A stretch of 64,000 nucleotides of DNA from Wolbachia endosymbiont of Ctenocephalides felis wCfeT (GTDB lineage: Bacteria > Pseudomonadota > Alphaproteobacteria > Rickettsiales > Anaplasmataceae). The notes beneath the pieces were generated by a model that ran no database searches, was not told the DNA's origin, and saw only the letters and a program-made list of their open reading frames with translations. Position numbers and translations under genes: made by a program. Location: assembly GCF_012277295.1 (NCBI RefSeq), contig NZ_CP051156.1, forward strand, positions 806,001 to 870,000, written 5' to 3'. Positions 29,840 through 39,731 of this stretch are shown here, piece by piece (position 1 is the first letter of the stretch; the number at the start of each line of letters is the position of its first letter).

Positions 29840-30314
29840 CTACTTATCTAATCCACCAGATACTTGATTATGATTGCTTTCCTCAAGATTAGAAGATGGG
29901 CCTTCATTATTAATAGAATAATCTCCAGCAACATCTCTACTATTTGACGCGAATTGTAATATAATTATGAATATCAAAAGAGTTGTTCTCACAGGGGATT
30001 GATAACTTATACCAAAAAATATAGGTATAAATATAATTGGATTAGTATCTGCGACTTTTAACCCATAGTTAGACATTTGTAGACCAAAAATTACTAGGTG
30101 AATAACATTATCTCCTTTACATTTCTCAAACTCTTTTTTATATTCAGGAGCTTTATCAGTACCTTTGTGATCTTGATACTTTTTATATGCGTCATAACAT
30201 TTTTTTAATCTAAAACCATGGCTTATAGGCCTTGCAATAAATATAGATAAAGATGTAAACATAAGGTCAACACCCTTTACTATATCAGAATCTAGCAAAT
30301 CAGTAATTTTTGTC
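29840..30314 (-). pseudogene. Hypothetical membrane protein, 5' end removed by IS66-G
   Basis: About 157 native residues. Hydrophobic segments VIHLVIFGLQMSNYGL, PIIFIPIFFGISY and TTLLIFIIILQFAS; hydrophilic tail (YSINNEGPSSNLEESNHNQ). The only ATG in frame (30322) is inside the IS66-G end, which reads outward ATG-GAT-AC, so the native start is missing. No family recognised. The preceding 8 bp (TTTTTGTC on the positive strand) have no partner in the window. Confidence 0.6.
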
Positions 30315-31775
30315 GTATCCATTCAGCCGGGCGGTAAAATAAAGAGTAGACAAGGAATGCTAAAAAGGTAAACTAGAGTGGCTGTGAGGTAATATGGTTG
30401 ATCTTTTAGAATTTTGCGAAAGTTTAAGCAGACTATAGAAAAGTTAGAAACAAAAATAGAAGAGCTTAAAGCAGAAAATAAAGCGCTAAGGATCGAAAAC
30501 GCTGAGTTAAAAGAAAGGCTTGGCTTAAGTTCAAAAAATTCATCTATACCAAGCTCCAAAGAATTATATAAGATGAGGGAAAATAAGCCAAAAAGTGACA
30601 GGAAAGTAGGAGCACAGGTTGGACATAAAGGCAGTTACCGCCCTAAAATGGAGGCAGATGAGATGGTAAAAATAGAACTGCCCAATACGTGTGAGTGCGG
30701 AGGAGAAATTGCGGTATCAAAAGATCCGTATACTCATCAAAAGGTCGATTTGCCGGAAATCAAGCCGTATGTAGTTGAATATCAACTAGAGCATGGACGT
30801 TGCAAAAGATGTGGAAAAAGAAAAAGTAGCAAGCTACAAGAAGGAGTAACTGCGGACACATTTGGTCCAAGAGTTAAGTCAGTAATTGCAGCATTAAGTG
30901 GATTTTACAAGAATTCGAAAAAAGAAGTGGCAAATATTATAAAGGACATTTTCAACCTGGATATCAGCGTCGGTAGTGTATCAAATAGCGAGGCTAGAGT
31001 GGCAGAAAAATGCCAAGAAGCATATGAGCAAATTGAGGAAGAGGTAAGCAAGAGCAAAATTTTACATATCGATGAAACTAACCATTACAACAAAGGTAAA
31101 CAGGGCTGGTGCTGGATGTTTGCGAGCAAAATAGGAAGTGTGATCAAATTGACAGAGTCAAGAGGGATGAAAGTCCTGGAAAATAGTAAATTTGGAAAGA
31201 ATAACAACCTAGTAGTGACCGACAGATATGCAGCTTACAACTACTTTTCCAGCAAGAAAAGGCAGGTCTGTTGGGCACATTTAGCAAGAGATTTTGAAAG
31301 GTTGTCTCATAGTTGGAATAGCGAAGTGAAAGTTTTGGGGTATTATTTAAGGAATGTTGCTACTGAATTATTTGCATTGAAAAAAGCTCTGTTAAAGGAT
31401 GAAATAGACACATTAAGGTTCATAAGAAGAGCAAGAAAATTACGCAAGCGAACGAGATATTACTTAAAGAATATATCAAATTTACCCGAGGCAATTGGAG
31501 CGTCTCGAGTAGCAAAAAATATCATGAAATCGGATCTGATGATGTGGAAATTTTTGGACGATCCAGAAAATATTCCACTGACAAACAACTATGCTGAGCG
31601 ACAGATTCGGCATTACGTTGTTTACCGAAAAGTTTCATATTTTACACAATCGAAACGGGGAAATATGTTTCTTGAGAGGATAATTTCATTGTACTTGACT
31701 TGGAGGCAAAAGAAGTTAAATCTTTTTCAAAACCTACTGGCTATTGCTTCTTAAGCCATACACCTGAATGGATAC
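30315..31775 (+). mobile_element. IS66-G, full length
   Basis: 1461 bp. Flanks TTTTTGTC and GTCACATC do not match; each side is a different broken gene. Confidence 0.94.
30414..31754 (+). CDS. IS66-family transposase (G)
   Basis: 446 aa, intact. Private changes: Asn for Ser directly after the first catalytic Asp region (DETNHYN) and Leu for Pro near the C-terminus. Confidence 0.92.
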   Translation: MRKFKQTIEKLETKIEELKAENKALRIENAELKERLGLSSKNSSIPSSKELYKMRENKPKSDRKVGAQVGHKGSYRPKMEADEMVKIELPNTCECGGEIAVSKDPYTHQKVDLPEIKPYVVEYQLEHGRCKRCGKRKSSKLQEGVTADTFGPRVKSVIAALSGFYKNSKKEVANIIKDIFNLDISVGSVSNSEARVAEKCQEAYEQIEEEVSKSKILHIDETNHYNKGKQGWCWMFASKIGSVIKLTESRGMKVLENSKFGKNNNLVVTDRYAAYNYFSSKKRQVCWAHLARDFERLSHSWNSEVKVLGYYLRNVATELFALKKALLKDEIDTLRFIRRARKLRKRTRYYLKNISNLPEAIGASRVAKNIMKSDLMMWKFLDDPENIPLTNNYAERQIRHYVVYRKVSYFTQSKRGNMFLERIISLYLTWRQKKLNLFQNLLAIAS

Positions 31776-31927
31776 GTCACATCACCAGATAGTTTTGCCA
31801 TATCACCAGTCAGACCCGCATAGTCACCAGACAGTTTTGTTGCATCATCAGTTAGACCTGCTAATCCTTTCTTTAAGGCTATTATATCTTCTGTATCATG
31901 ACCAGTGAAAGTTTTCCAAAAACCCAT
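31776..31927 (-). pseudogene. 5' fragment of an unknown gene with short Gly-Asp repeats, cut by IS66-G
   Basis: About 50 native residues starting MGFWKTFTGHDTEDIIALKK, then repeats of the type LTGDMAKLSGDV (three units of about 9-11 residues). A strong ribosome-binding site (AGGAGGT) sits 5 bases before the ATG, so the start is real. The rest of the gene is absent. The repeat pattern suggests an extended coiled or fibrous protein; no family recognised. Confidence 0.55.
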
Positions 31928-32056
31928 TTTTACCTCCTAGCTAATTGAATAATATATTACTTTTATTGTATACACTTGATGCTTAATTTAGTGTTAAATC
32001 AGTTGCTTGAGCTGTGAATACATTAAGATTTATGGAAATATATTAAAAATCAAGAG

Positions 32057-32141
32057 TGCCCGAGAGAAGACTTGAACTTCCACAACTTGAAAAGTTACTA
32101 GCACCTGAAGCTAGCGTGTCTACCAGTTCCGCCACCCGGGC
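32057..32141 (-). tRNA. tRNA-Leu (anticodon CAG)
   Basis: Read on the minus strand: acceptor GCCCGGG / CTCGGGC with discriminator A, class-II variable arm, anticodon loop TTCAGGT (CAG reads CUG). CCA is not encoded. Confidence 0.93.
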
Positions 32142-32204
32142 TTTTTATCGTTTGCTATAACTCAGATTAAATAATATACTTAAACAATTTTTAGTTCAAA
32201 AAGA

Positions 32205-33632
32205 ATGTCAGAAAATGTCAATCTAGACCAAATATTTTTCGCTCAAAATAATGTCAATATTAACAATGTATATAAAATAGTTGATGGTGCTTTGAGCAAC
32301 AGCGATGGTGGTGAATTATTTCTAGAATTTTGCCAATCAGAATCTCTACTTTTTGATGATAACATATTAAAACATGTAGATTTAAATACTAGAAGAGGGT
32401 TTGGTTTAAGATCTTTTTGTAATGATAGCACATCTTTTGTCTGTTCTTCTGAAATCAGTGAAAAAGAAATTAGCAATGCTGCTTCCATAGTAAAAAGCCC
32501 GAATTCCTTAGGTCAAACGAATTCGATCACTTTAAGTGAAGAGGTAAAAAGTCTATATCCACGAATTAATCCAATAAATGAAATAAATTTAAGCACGAAG
32601 ATTAAGCTACTGAGCGAAGTAAATAAGTATGTAAGATCTAAAAATAATTATGTAAAGCAAGTAAAGATTACTTTAAGCGGTGAATGGCAAATTGTACAGA
32701 TAATAAAAGAGGATCACAGATTAAGTGACATAAGGCCACTGGTGCGCTTTAATGTCTTAGTTATTATAGAAAAAGATGGTCGAATTGAAAGAGGCTCTGC
32801 AGGGCATGGTGGAAGAGATTCTTACAATGAGTTTATTTCTGAGAAAAAGTGGAAAGATATCGCAGATCAAGCTCTAAAGCAAGCACTAGTGAACCTTGAA
32901 GCAGTTTCAACTCCAGCTGGAGAAATGACAGTAGTCCTGGGCCCTGGGTGGCCAGGAGTGTTGCTACATGAGGCTATAGGGCATGGACTTGAAGGTGATT
33001 TCAACCGCAAAAAAGTTTCAGCATTTTCAAACTCTTTGGGCAAGCAAGTAGCAGCTAGCGGTATCACAGTAGTTGATGACGGAACTTTACCTAACTTGCG
33101 TGGCTCAATCAGCATAGATGATGAAGGCACTCAATCTGGTTATAATGTTTTGATAGAAGATGGGATTCTCAAAGGATATATGCAAGACCATATGAATGCT
33201 AAGCTCATGGGTGTAAAACCAACTGGTAATGGCAGGAGAGAGAGTTATAAGGAAGTTACTATGCCACGTATGACAAATACCTATATGCTGCCCGGAAAAT
33301 ACACGCCAGAAGAGATGATATCAAGTGTAAAAAAGGGACTATATGCAGTAAATTTTGGTGGTGGACAAGTTGATATTACATCAGGAAAGTTCGTTTTTTC
33401 ATCTTCAGAAGCTTATTTGATAGAAAATGGTAAAGTTACACAGCCAGTTAAAGGAGCAACACTGATTGGTGATGGTCCGACAGTGCTGAAGAAAGTATCT
33501 ATGGTCGGCAACGACTTAAAACTGGACCCTGGTATCGGCACATGTTCCAAAGATGGGCAACATGTACCTGTCGGTGTTGGTCAACCAACACTTAAGATTG
33601 ATTCAATTACTGTTGGCGGAACTGAGGTATGA
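32205..33632 (+). CDS. tldD: Metalloprotease TldD
   Basis: 475 aa. The zinc motif HEAIGHGLEGD (HExxxH) is near residue 250, followed by the TldD beta domain and a Gly-rich C-terminus (VGVGQPTLKIDSITVGGTEV). TldD normally works with PmbA/TldE in processing of modified peptides; pmbA is not in this window. Length is normal. It starts on the far side of a divergent tRNA-Leu and ends 37 bp before an IS66 fragment. Confidence 0.95.
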   Translation: MSENVNLDQIFFAQNNVNINNVYKIVDGALSNSDGGELFLEFCQSESLLFDDNILKHVDLNTRRGFGLRSFCNDSTSFVCSSEISEKEISNAASIVKSPNSLGQTNSITLSEEVKSLYPRINPINEINLSTKIKLLSEVNKYVRSKNNYVKQVKITLSGEWQIVQIIKEDHRLSDIRPLVRFNVLVIIEKDGRIERGSAGHGGRDSYNEFISEKKWKDIADQALKQALVNLEAVSTPAGEMTVVLGPGWPGVLLHEAIGHGLEGDFNRKKVSAFSNSLGKQVAASGITVVDDGTLPNLRGSISIDDEGTQSGYNVLIEDGILKGYMQDHMNAKLMGVKPTGNGRRESYKEVTMPRMTNTYMLPGKYTPEEMISSVKKGLYAVNFGGGQVDITSGKFVFSSSEAYLIENGKVTQPVKGATLIGDGPTVLKKVSMVGNDLKLDPGIGTCSKDGQHVPVGVGQPTLKIDSITVGGTEV

Positions 33633-33669
33633 GAGTATTATTTAACACTGCTTAGAATTTATATAGGCT

Positions 33670-33764
33670 GTATCCATTCAGGTGTATGGCTTAAGAAGCA
33701 ATAGCCAGTAGGTTTTGAAAAGGATTTAACTTCTTTTGCCTCCAAGTCAAGTACAATGAAATTA
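33670..33764 (-). mobile_element. H1: 95-bp 3' remnant of an IS66 element
   Basis: IS66 3' end (GTATCCATTCAGGTGTATGG) up to ATGAAATTA, where the 5' end of another IS66 copy (H2) begins. The continuation of this interrupted element is at 54186-55384 (copy L), which stops at the same 9 bases. Confidence 0.9.
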
Positions 33765-34419
33765 GTATCCATTCAGCCGGGCGGTAAAATAAAGAGTAGA
33801 CAAGGAATGCTAAAAAGGTAAACTAGAGTGGCTGTGAGGTAATATGGTTGATCTTTTAGAATTTTGCGAAAGTTTAAGCAGACTATAGAAAAGTTAGAAA
33901 CAAAAATAGAAGAGCTTAAAGCAGAAAATAAAGCGCTAAGGATCGAAAACGCTGAGTTAAAAGAAAGGCTTGGCTTAAGTTCAAAAAATTCATCTATACC
34001 AAGCTCCAAAGAATTATATAAGATGAGGGAAAATAAGCCAAAAAGTGACAGGAAAGTAGGAGCACAGGTTGGACATAAAGGCAGTTACCGCCCTAAAATG
34101 GAGGCAGATGAGATGGTAAAAATAGAACTGCCCAATACGTGTGAGTGCGGAGGAGAAATTGCGGTATCAAAAGATCCGTATACTCATCAAAAGGTCGATT
34201 TGCCGGAAATCAAGCCGTATGTAGTTGAATATCAACTAGAGCATGGACGTTGCAAAAGATGTGGAAAAAGAAAAAGTAGCAAGCTACAAGAAGGAGTAAC
34301 TGCGGACACATTTGGTCCAAGAGTTAAGTCAGTAATTACAGCATTAAGTGGATTTTACAAGAATTCGAAAAAAGAAGTGGCAAATATTATAAAGGACATT
34401 TTCAACCTGGATATCAGCG

Positions 34420-35509
34420 GGCTTTGTTGCATAGCTAAAGTAAAAAGAACTGGCAGTTACTGACAAAATTCATTATAAATAGGCATTTAACCGACAAAGG
34501 AAAAATATGCCAGTCAAAATGAAAGTCAGTAACTGCTACGAATATAACAAATTTCTCCAAGAAAGAGGAAATATTTTTTATTACGTCAACGATGCCATAG
34601 AAAATTGGTACGAAAAAAGTCCCAAAATGGCCGGTGGCAACAATATTTATAGTGATAAAGTCGTAATTCTAATTCACATAATAACTTATTTGTTTAGAAT
34701 AGGCCTAAGACAAACGGTGGGGTTTATAGCGGGATACCTTGAGCAAATAGGAAAAAATTTGCAAGTTATCAGCTATTCCCAGGCTTCCAGAAGATTCAAA
34801 AAGCTTAACTTAAAAATTAATGATCGAAGACATGATAAAAACAGTATGGAAAATATTGAGATCGCCATAGATAGCACTGGAATAAGCATCTACAATAATA
34901 TTCCAGGCCATAGTAAGGCAAACGGTACAGATAGAAAGTACCGTGGCTATAAGCAAACAAGAAAATTGCATGTAATGCTGGAGATAGGTAGCAAAAAAGT
35001 CATAGCTGCAAAATACAGTAGTGGAGTTTATTCTGACCACTATGGAGCCTGTGATCTTATTGCAAGGGCTAATGCTAAATACAATATAAGCACACTATAT
35101 GCAGACAGAGCATATAATCGAAAGAAGTTATACAAATTGTGCAATGAGCTTGGCATAAAGACAAAAATTCCTCTGCAAAACAATGCAGTGGAGCATCCAA
35201 AGCTGGATTATATGGCTGAGAGAAATTCTACAATCAAGCTCATAAAGTCATATGGTGAAGATGGTATGAAGAAGTGGAAAAAAGAGATAAATTATGGGAA
35301 GAGATCTTATATAGAAAGTTTTTTCTCGCGACTGAAGCAAACATTTGGGTTTAGTTTTAGGAACAAATCTGAGATTAACCGTGAGAAAGAAATGCTACTC
35401 AAGTGTTATTTGCTGAACAAATTTACTGAAATAGGCATGGCTAAATTTGAGATAGCTTCATGAATTTATTATGCATTGCCTCCTATCCAAAGAGCGATGC
35501 AACAAAGCC
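34420..35509 (+). mobile_element. IS5-family element N3 nested in H2
   Basis: 1090 bp with a perfect 9-bp target duplication ATATCAGCG on both sides (34411-34419 and 35510-35518). Confidence 0.95.
34507..35463 (+). CDS. IS5-family transposase (N3)
   Basis: 318 aa, intact; carries the MAGGNN variant shared with N4 where N1, N2 and N5 read MAGSNN. Confidence 0.93.
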   Translation: MPVKMKVSNCYEYNKFLQERGNIFYYVNDAIENWYEKSPKMAGGNNIYSDKVVILIHIITYLFRIGLRQTVGFIAGYLEQIGKNLQVISYSQASRRFKKLNLKINDRRHDKNSMENIEIAIDSTGISIYNNIPGHSKANGTDRKYRGYKQTRKLHVMLEIGSKKVIAAKYSSGVYSDHYGACDLIARANAKYNISTLYADRAYNRKKLYKLCNELGIKTKIPLQNNAVEHPKLDYMAERNSTIKLIKSYGEDGMKKWKKEINYGKRSYIESFFSRLKQTFGFSFRNKSEINREKEMLLKCYLLNKFTEIGMAKFEIAS

Positions 35510-36325
35510 ATATCAGCGTCGGTAGTGTATCAAATAGCGAGGCTAGAGTGGCAGAAAAATGCCAAGAAGCATATGAGCAAATTGAGGAAGAGGTAAGCAA
35601 GAGCAAAATTTTACATATCGATGAAACTAGCCATTACAACAAAGGTAAACAGGGCTGGTGCTGGATGTTTGCGAGCAAAATAGGAAGTGTGATCAAATTG
35701 ACAGAGTCAAGAGGGGATGAAAGTCCTGGAAAATAGTAAATTTGGAAAGAATAACAACCTAGTAGTGACCGACAGATATGCAGCTTACAACTACTTTTCC
35801 AGCAAGAAAAGGCAGGTCTGTTGGGCACATTTAGCAAGAGATTTTGAAAGGTTGTCTCATAGTTGGAATAGCGAAGTGAAAGTTTTGGGGTATTATTTAA
35901 GGAATGTTGCTACTGAATTATTTGCATTGAAAAAAGCTCTGTTAAAGGATGAAATAGACACATTAAGGTTCATAAGAAGAGCAAGAAAATTACGCAAGCG
36001 AACGAGATATTACTTAAAGAATATATCAAATTTACCCGAGGCAATTGGAGCGTCTCGAGTAGCAAAAAATATCATGAAATCGGATCTGATGATGTGGAAA
36101 TTTTTGGACGATCCAGAAAATATTCCACTGACAAACAACTATGCTGAGCGACAGATTCGGCATTACGTTGTTTACCGAAAAGTTTCATATTTTACACAAT
36201 CGAAACGGGGAAATATGTTTCTTGAGAGGATAATTTCATTGTACTTGACTTGGAGGCAAAAGAAGTTAAATCCTTTTCAAAACCTACTGGCTATTGCTTC
36301 TTAAGCCATACCCCTGAATGGATAC

Positions 36326-37324
36326 ACTATGAGACAACCTTTCAAAATCTCTTGCTAAATGTGCCCAACAGACCTGCCTTTTCTTGCTGGAAAAGTAGTT
36401 GTAAGCTGCATATCTGTCGGTCACTACTAGGTTGTTATTCTTTCCAAATTTACTATTTTCCAGGACTTTCATCCCTCTTGACTCTGTCAATTTGATCACA
36501 CTTCCTATTTTGCTCGCAAACATCCAGCACCAGCCCTGTTTACCTTTGTTGTAATGGCTAGTTTCATCGATATGTAAAATTTTGCTCTTGCTTACCTCTT
36601 CCTCAATTTGCTCATATGCTTCTTGGCATTTTTCTGCCACTCTAGCCTCGCTATTTGATACACTACCGACGCTGATATCCAGGTTGAAAATGTCCTTTAT
36701 AATATTTGCCACTTCTTTTTTCGAATTCTTGTAAAATCCACTTAATGCTGCAATTACTGACTTAACTCTTGGACCAAATGTGTCCGCAGTTACTCCTTCT
36801 TGTAGCTTGCTACTTTTTCTTTTTCCACATCTTTTGCAACGTCCATGCTCTAGTTGATATTCAACTACATACGGCTTGATTTCCGGCAAATCGACCTTTT
36901 GATGAGTATACGGATCTTTTGATACCGCAATTTCTCCTCCGCACTCACACGTATTGGGCAGTTCTATTTTTACCATCTCATCTGCCTCCATTTTAGGGCG
37001 GTAACTGCCTTTATGTCCAACCTGTGCTCCTACTTTCCTGTCACTTTTTGGCTTATTTTCCCTCATCTTATATAATTCTTTGGAGCTTGGTATAGATGAA
37101 TTTTTTGAATTTAAGCCAAGCCTTTCTTTTAACTCAGCGTTTTCGATCCTTAGCGCTTTATTTTCTGCTTTAAGCTCTTCTATTTTTGTTTCTAACTTTT
37201 CTATAGTCTGCTTAAACTTTCGCAAAATTCTAAAAGATCAACCATATTACCTCACAGCCACTCTAGTTTACCTTTTTAGCATTCCTTGTCTACTCTTTAT
37301 TTTACCGCCCGGCTGAATGGATAC
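36326..37324 (-). mobile_element. H3: 5' two-thirds of an IS66 element
   Basis: Starts inside the transposase at ACTATGAG (where the H2 3' end abuts) and runs to an intact IS66 5' end at 37324. The transposase is kept to about residue 303 (DFERLSHS). NSKN and IAALS variants. It is followed directly by IS66 fragment I in the opposite orientation. Confidence 0.9.
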
Positions 37325-37653
37325 AGCGAACGAGATATTACTTAAAGAATATATCAAATTTACCCGAGGCAATTGGAGCGTCTCGAGTAGCAAAAAATAT
37401 CATGAAATCGGATCTGATGATGTGGAAATTTTTGGACGATCCAGAAAATATTCCACTGACAAACAACTATGCTGAGCGACAGATTCGGCATTACGTTGTT
37501 TACCGAAAAGTTTCATATTTTACACAATCGAAACGGGGAAATATGTTTCTTGAGAGGATAATTTCATTGTACTTGACTTGGAGGCAAAAGAAGTTAAATC
37601 CTTTTCAAAACCTACTGGCTATTGCTTCTTAAGCCATACCCCTGAATGGATAC
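37325..37653 (+). mobile_element. I: 3' remnant of an IS66 element inserted in the malic enzyme gene
   Basis: Starts internally at AGCGAACGAG and ends at the IS66 3' end at 37653, with the ACCCCTG variant of H2. Its right flank AGCATGTC is the truncated end of maeB; the matching 5' partner is not in the window. Confidence 0.9.
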
Positions 37654-38951
37654 AGCATGTCAAGAACGTTAGCAAGACGTGACTTCAGCTGATTTTCATA
37701 TTCATTCCAATCTTGTATTTTTTTTCTTGCCACACCTGAATCAATTGCAGCTTTTGCAACAGCAGGAGATACCATAGAAATTAACCTAGGATCAAACGGA
37801 GTTGGCATTATATACTCACGTCCATAACTCATTTTGCGTCCACTGTAAGCTGCGGATATTTCATCTGGCACAGGCTCACGTGCAAGCTTTGCTATTGCAT
37901 CTGCAGCGGCAATTTTCATTTCATTATTTATTGTTATTGCGTGAACATCAAGTGCTCCCCTGAATATATAAGGAAATCCCATTACATTATTAACTTGATT
38001 ATTATAATCTGATCTACCAGCTGCAATTATTGCATCTGGCCTTACAGATTTTGCAAATTCAGGCCTTACTTCTGGATCAGGATTAGCAAGAGCAAATATA
38101 ATAGGGTCCTTGCTCATACTCTTTAACATTTCTTCATTTAATACATCCTTCGCAGATAGCCCAATGAACACATCGGCACCTTTTATTGTATCAAGCAAAG
38201 AACGTTCGTGGGTATCAATGGCATATTTTCCTTTCCATTCATTCATGTCGTCTTCTCTGCCTGTATATATTACTCCTTGCTTGTCGCAGAGTACTATATT
38301 TTTAGCACCCATGGACTTTAATATTTCAAGGCAAGCAATACCGGCTGCTCCGGCACCATTCATAATGATTTTCACATCCTCTAGTTTCTTTCCAGTAATA
38401 TCAAGGGCGTTCTCTATTCCGGCTGCAACAACAACTGCAGTGCCATGTTGATCATCATGAAATACTGGAATGTCCATTAACTCATTTAAACGTTTTTCTA
38501 TTATGAAGCAATCCGGTGATCTTATATCCTCTAAATTTATTCCACCCCAACTTGGCCCTAGATATCTTACTGCATTAATAAAATCTTCTATATTCTCTGT
38601 GTCTACCTCAACATCAATGGCATCAATGTCAGCAAAACGTTTAAATAAAACAGCTTTGCCTTCCATAACAGGTTTTGAGGCAAGAGGGCCAATATTGCCA
38701 AGACCTAGCACTGCAGTGCCATTTGAAATAACTGCAACACAGTTACCCTTTGCTGTGTAATCAAATACTTCCCCAGGATTTTTAGCTATTTCAAGACATG
38801 GCGCTGCAACACCAGGAGAGTAAGCAAGCGAAAGATCATGTTGTGTAGATAGAGGCTTTGTTGGCAACACAGAAACTTTTCCAGGATTATTATCTTTACT
38901 GTGGTACTTAAGCGCTTCTTGTCTTGCAGCATTATCTAAATCATCACTCAT
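37654..38951 (-). CDS. maeB: Malic enzyme (MaeB type), C-terminal phosphotransacetylase-like domain missing
   Basis: NAD(P)-dependent oxidative decarboxylation of malate to pyruvate. The malic N-terminal domain has AYSPGVAAPC, GNIGPLASKPVMEGK and FHDDQHGTA; the NAD(P)-binding domain has MNGAGAAGIACLEIL and FALANPDPEV. Start at MSDDLDN (ATG 38951, AAGGA upstream) rather than the longer open frame to 39095. The MaeB family normally continues with a phosphotransacetylase-like domain of about 300 residues. Here the sequence stops at RLANVLDML and the IS supplies YPFRGMA and a stop. The catalytic domain is complete, so residual activity is possible. Confidence 0.9.
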
Positions 38952-39105
38952 TGTTGTGTCCTTAGTTATATCCTTATATTCTGAAACCATTTCATATTCT
39001 GAACTCGTAATCCTAAGTATATGGAGTTTTAATAAATGTTCAATTAACTTGTGAATTGAATCATACTTATGTATAAGCTTATCATACTGTACCAAAATAC
39101 GTTAC

Positions 39106-39648
39106 ATGCTTAAGAAAAATTTGCCTAATTTGCTGACAATCTCTCGGGTGCTTGCAATGCCAGCAATAATATTAAGCTTTTATATACAAGGCAAGTATGC
39201 AAGTTTGATAACAATATTAATCTTTGCATTTGCATGCATTACAGACTTCTTTGATGGCTATTTAGCGCGTGCATGGAAGGTTCAATCAAAATTTGGTAGA
39301 TTATTTGACCCAATTGCTGATAAATTAATAGTAGTTTCAACAATAATCATGTTGATTTATAAACAAAAGATCAACGGTTACACAATCATACCAGCCATTG
39401 TCATTATTTGCAGAGAAATATTAGTTTCAGGCTTACGAGAATTTTTGATATCAATAAATGTGAGTTTACCTGTAAGCAATGCTGGAAAGATCAAGACATT
39501 CCTACAAATGATTGCTGTGGTAGTACTGATAGTAGATAACTATGAAACAACACAGTATATAGGAATGGCTTGTTTGTGGATTGCAGCAGTTCTCACTATA
39601 TGGTCATGTTATGATTATGTTTATGCCAGTATGAAACAGATTAACTAG
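39106..39648 (+). CDS. pgsA: CDP-diacylglycerol-glycerol-3-phosphate 3-phosphatidyltransferase
   Basis: 180 aa integral membrane enzyme making phosphatidylglycerol phosphate. The CDP-alcohol phosphotransferase signature is present as DGYLARAWKVQSKFGRLFDP then IADKL (D-G-x2-A-R-x8-G-x3-D-x3-D). Starts MLKKNLPNLLTISRVLAMPA, the usual PgsA opening. Divergent from maeB across 154 bp. Confidence 0.94.
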   Translation: MLKKNLPNLLTISRVLAMPAIILSFYIQGKYASLITILIFAFACITDFFDGYLARAWKVQSKFGRLFDPIADKLIVVSTIIMLIYKQKINGYTIIPAIVIICREILVSGLREFLISINVSLPVSNAGKIKTFLQMIAVVVLIVDNYETTQYIGMACLWIAAVLTIWSCYDYVYASMKQIN

Positions 39649-39731
39649 ACTGTTTAATCCGTTTCTTGTTAGTGAGTAATACTAGATTGCTCATGATGGT
39701 CAATACATGGATCAGCAATATTAGTTTCAGT

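Larger units (their letters stand above)
33864..36304 (+). pseudogene. H2 transposase, split by IS5 and frameshifted
   Basis: The N-terminal part runs to 34419; the catalytic part resumes at 35510, then shifts frame at the GGGG run near 35713. SSKN and ITALS variants. Confidence 0.9.
33765..36325 (+). mobile_element. H2: IS66 element carrying a nested IS5
   Basis: Complete from 5' end (33765) to 3' end (36325) apart from IS5-N3. The 3' end has the variant ATACCCCTGAATGG, shared only with fragment I. The transposase has the extra-G frameshift near 35713 also seen in IS66-B. The 5' side lies in H1 and the 3' side in H3, at different IS66 positions, so the two flanks do not belong together. Confidence 0.9.
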
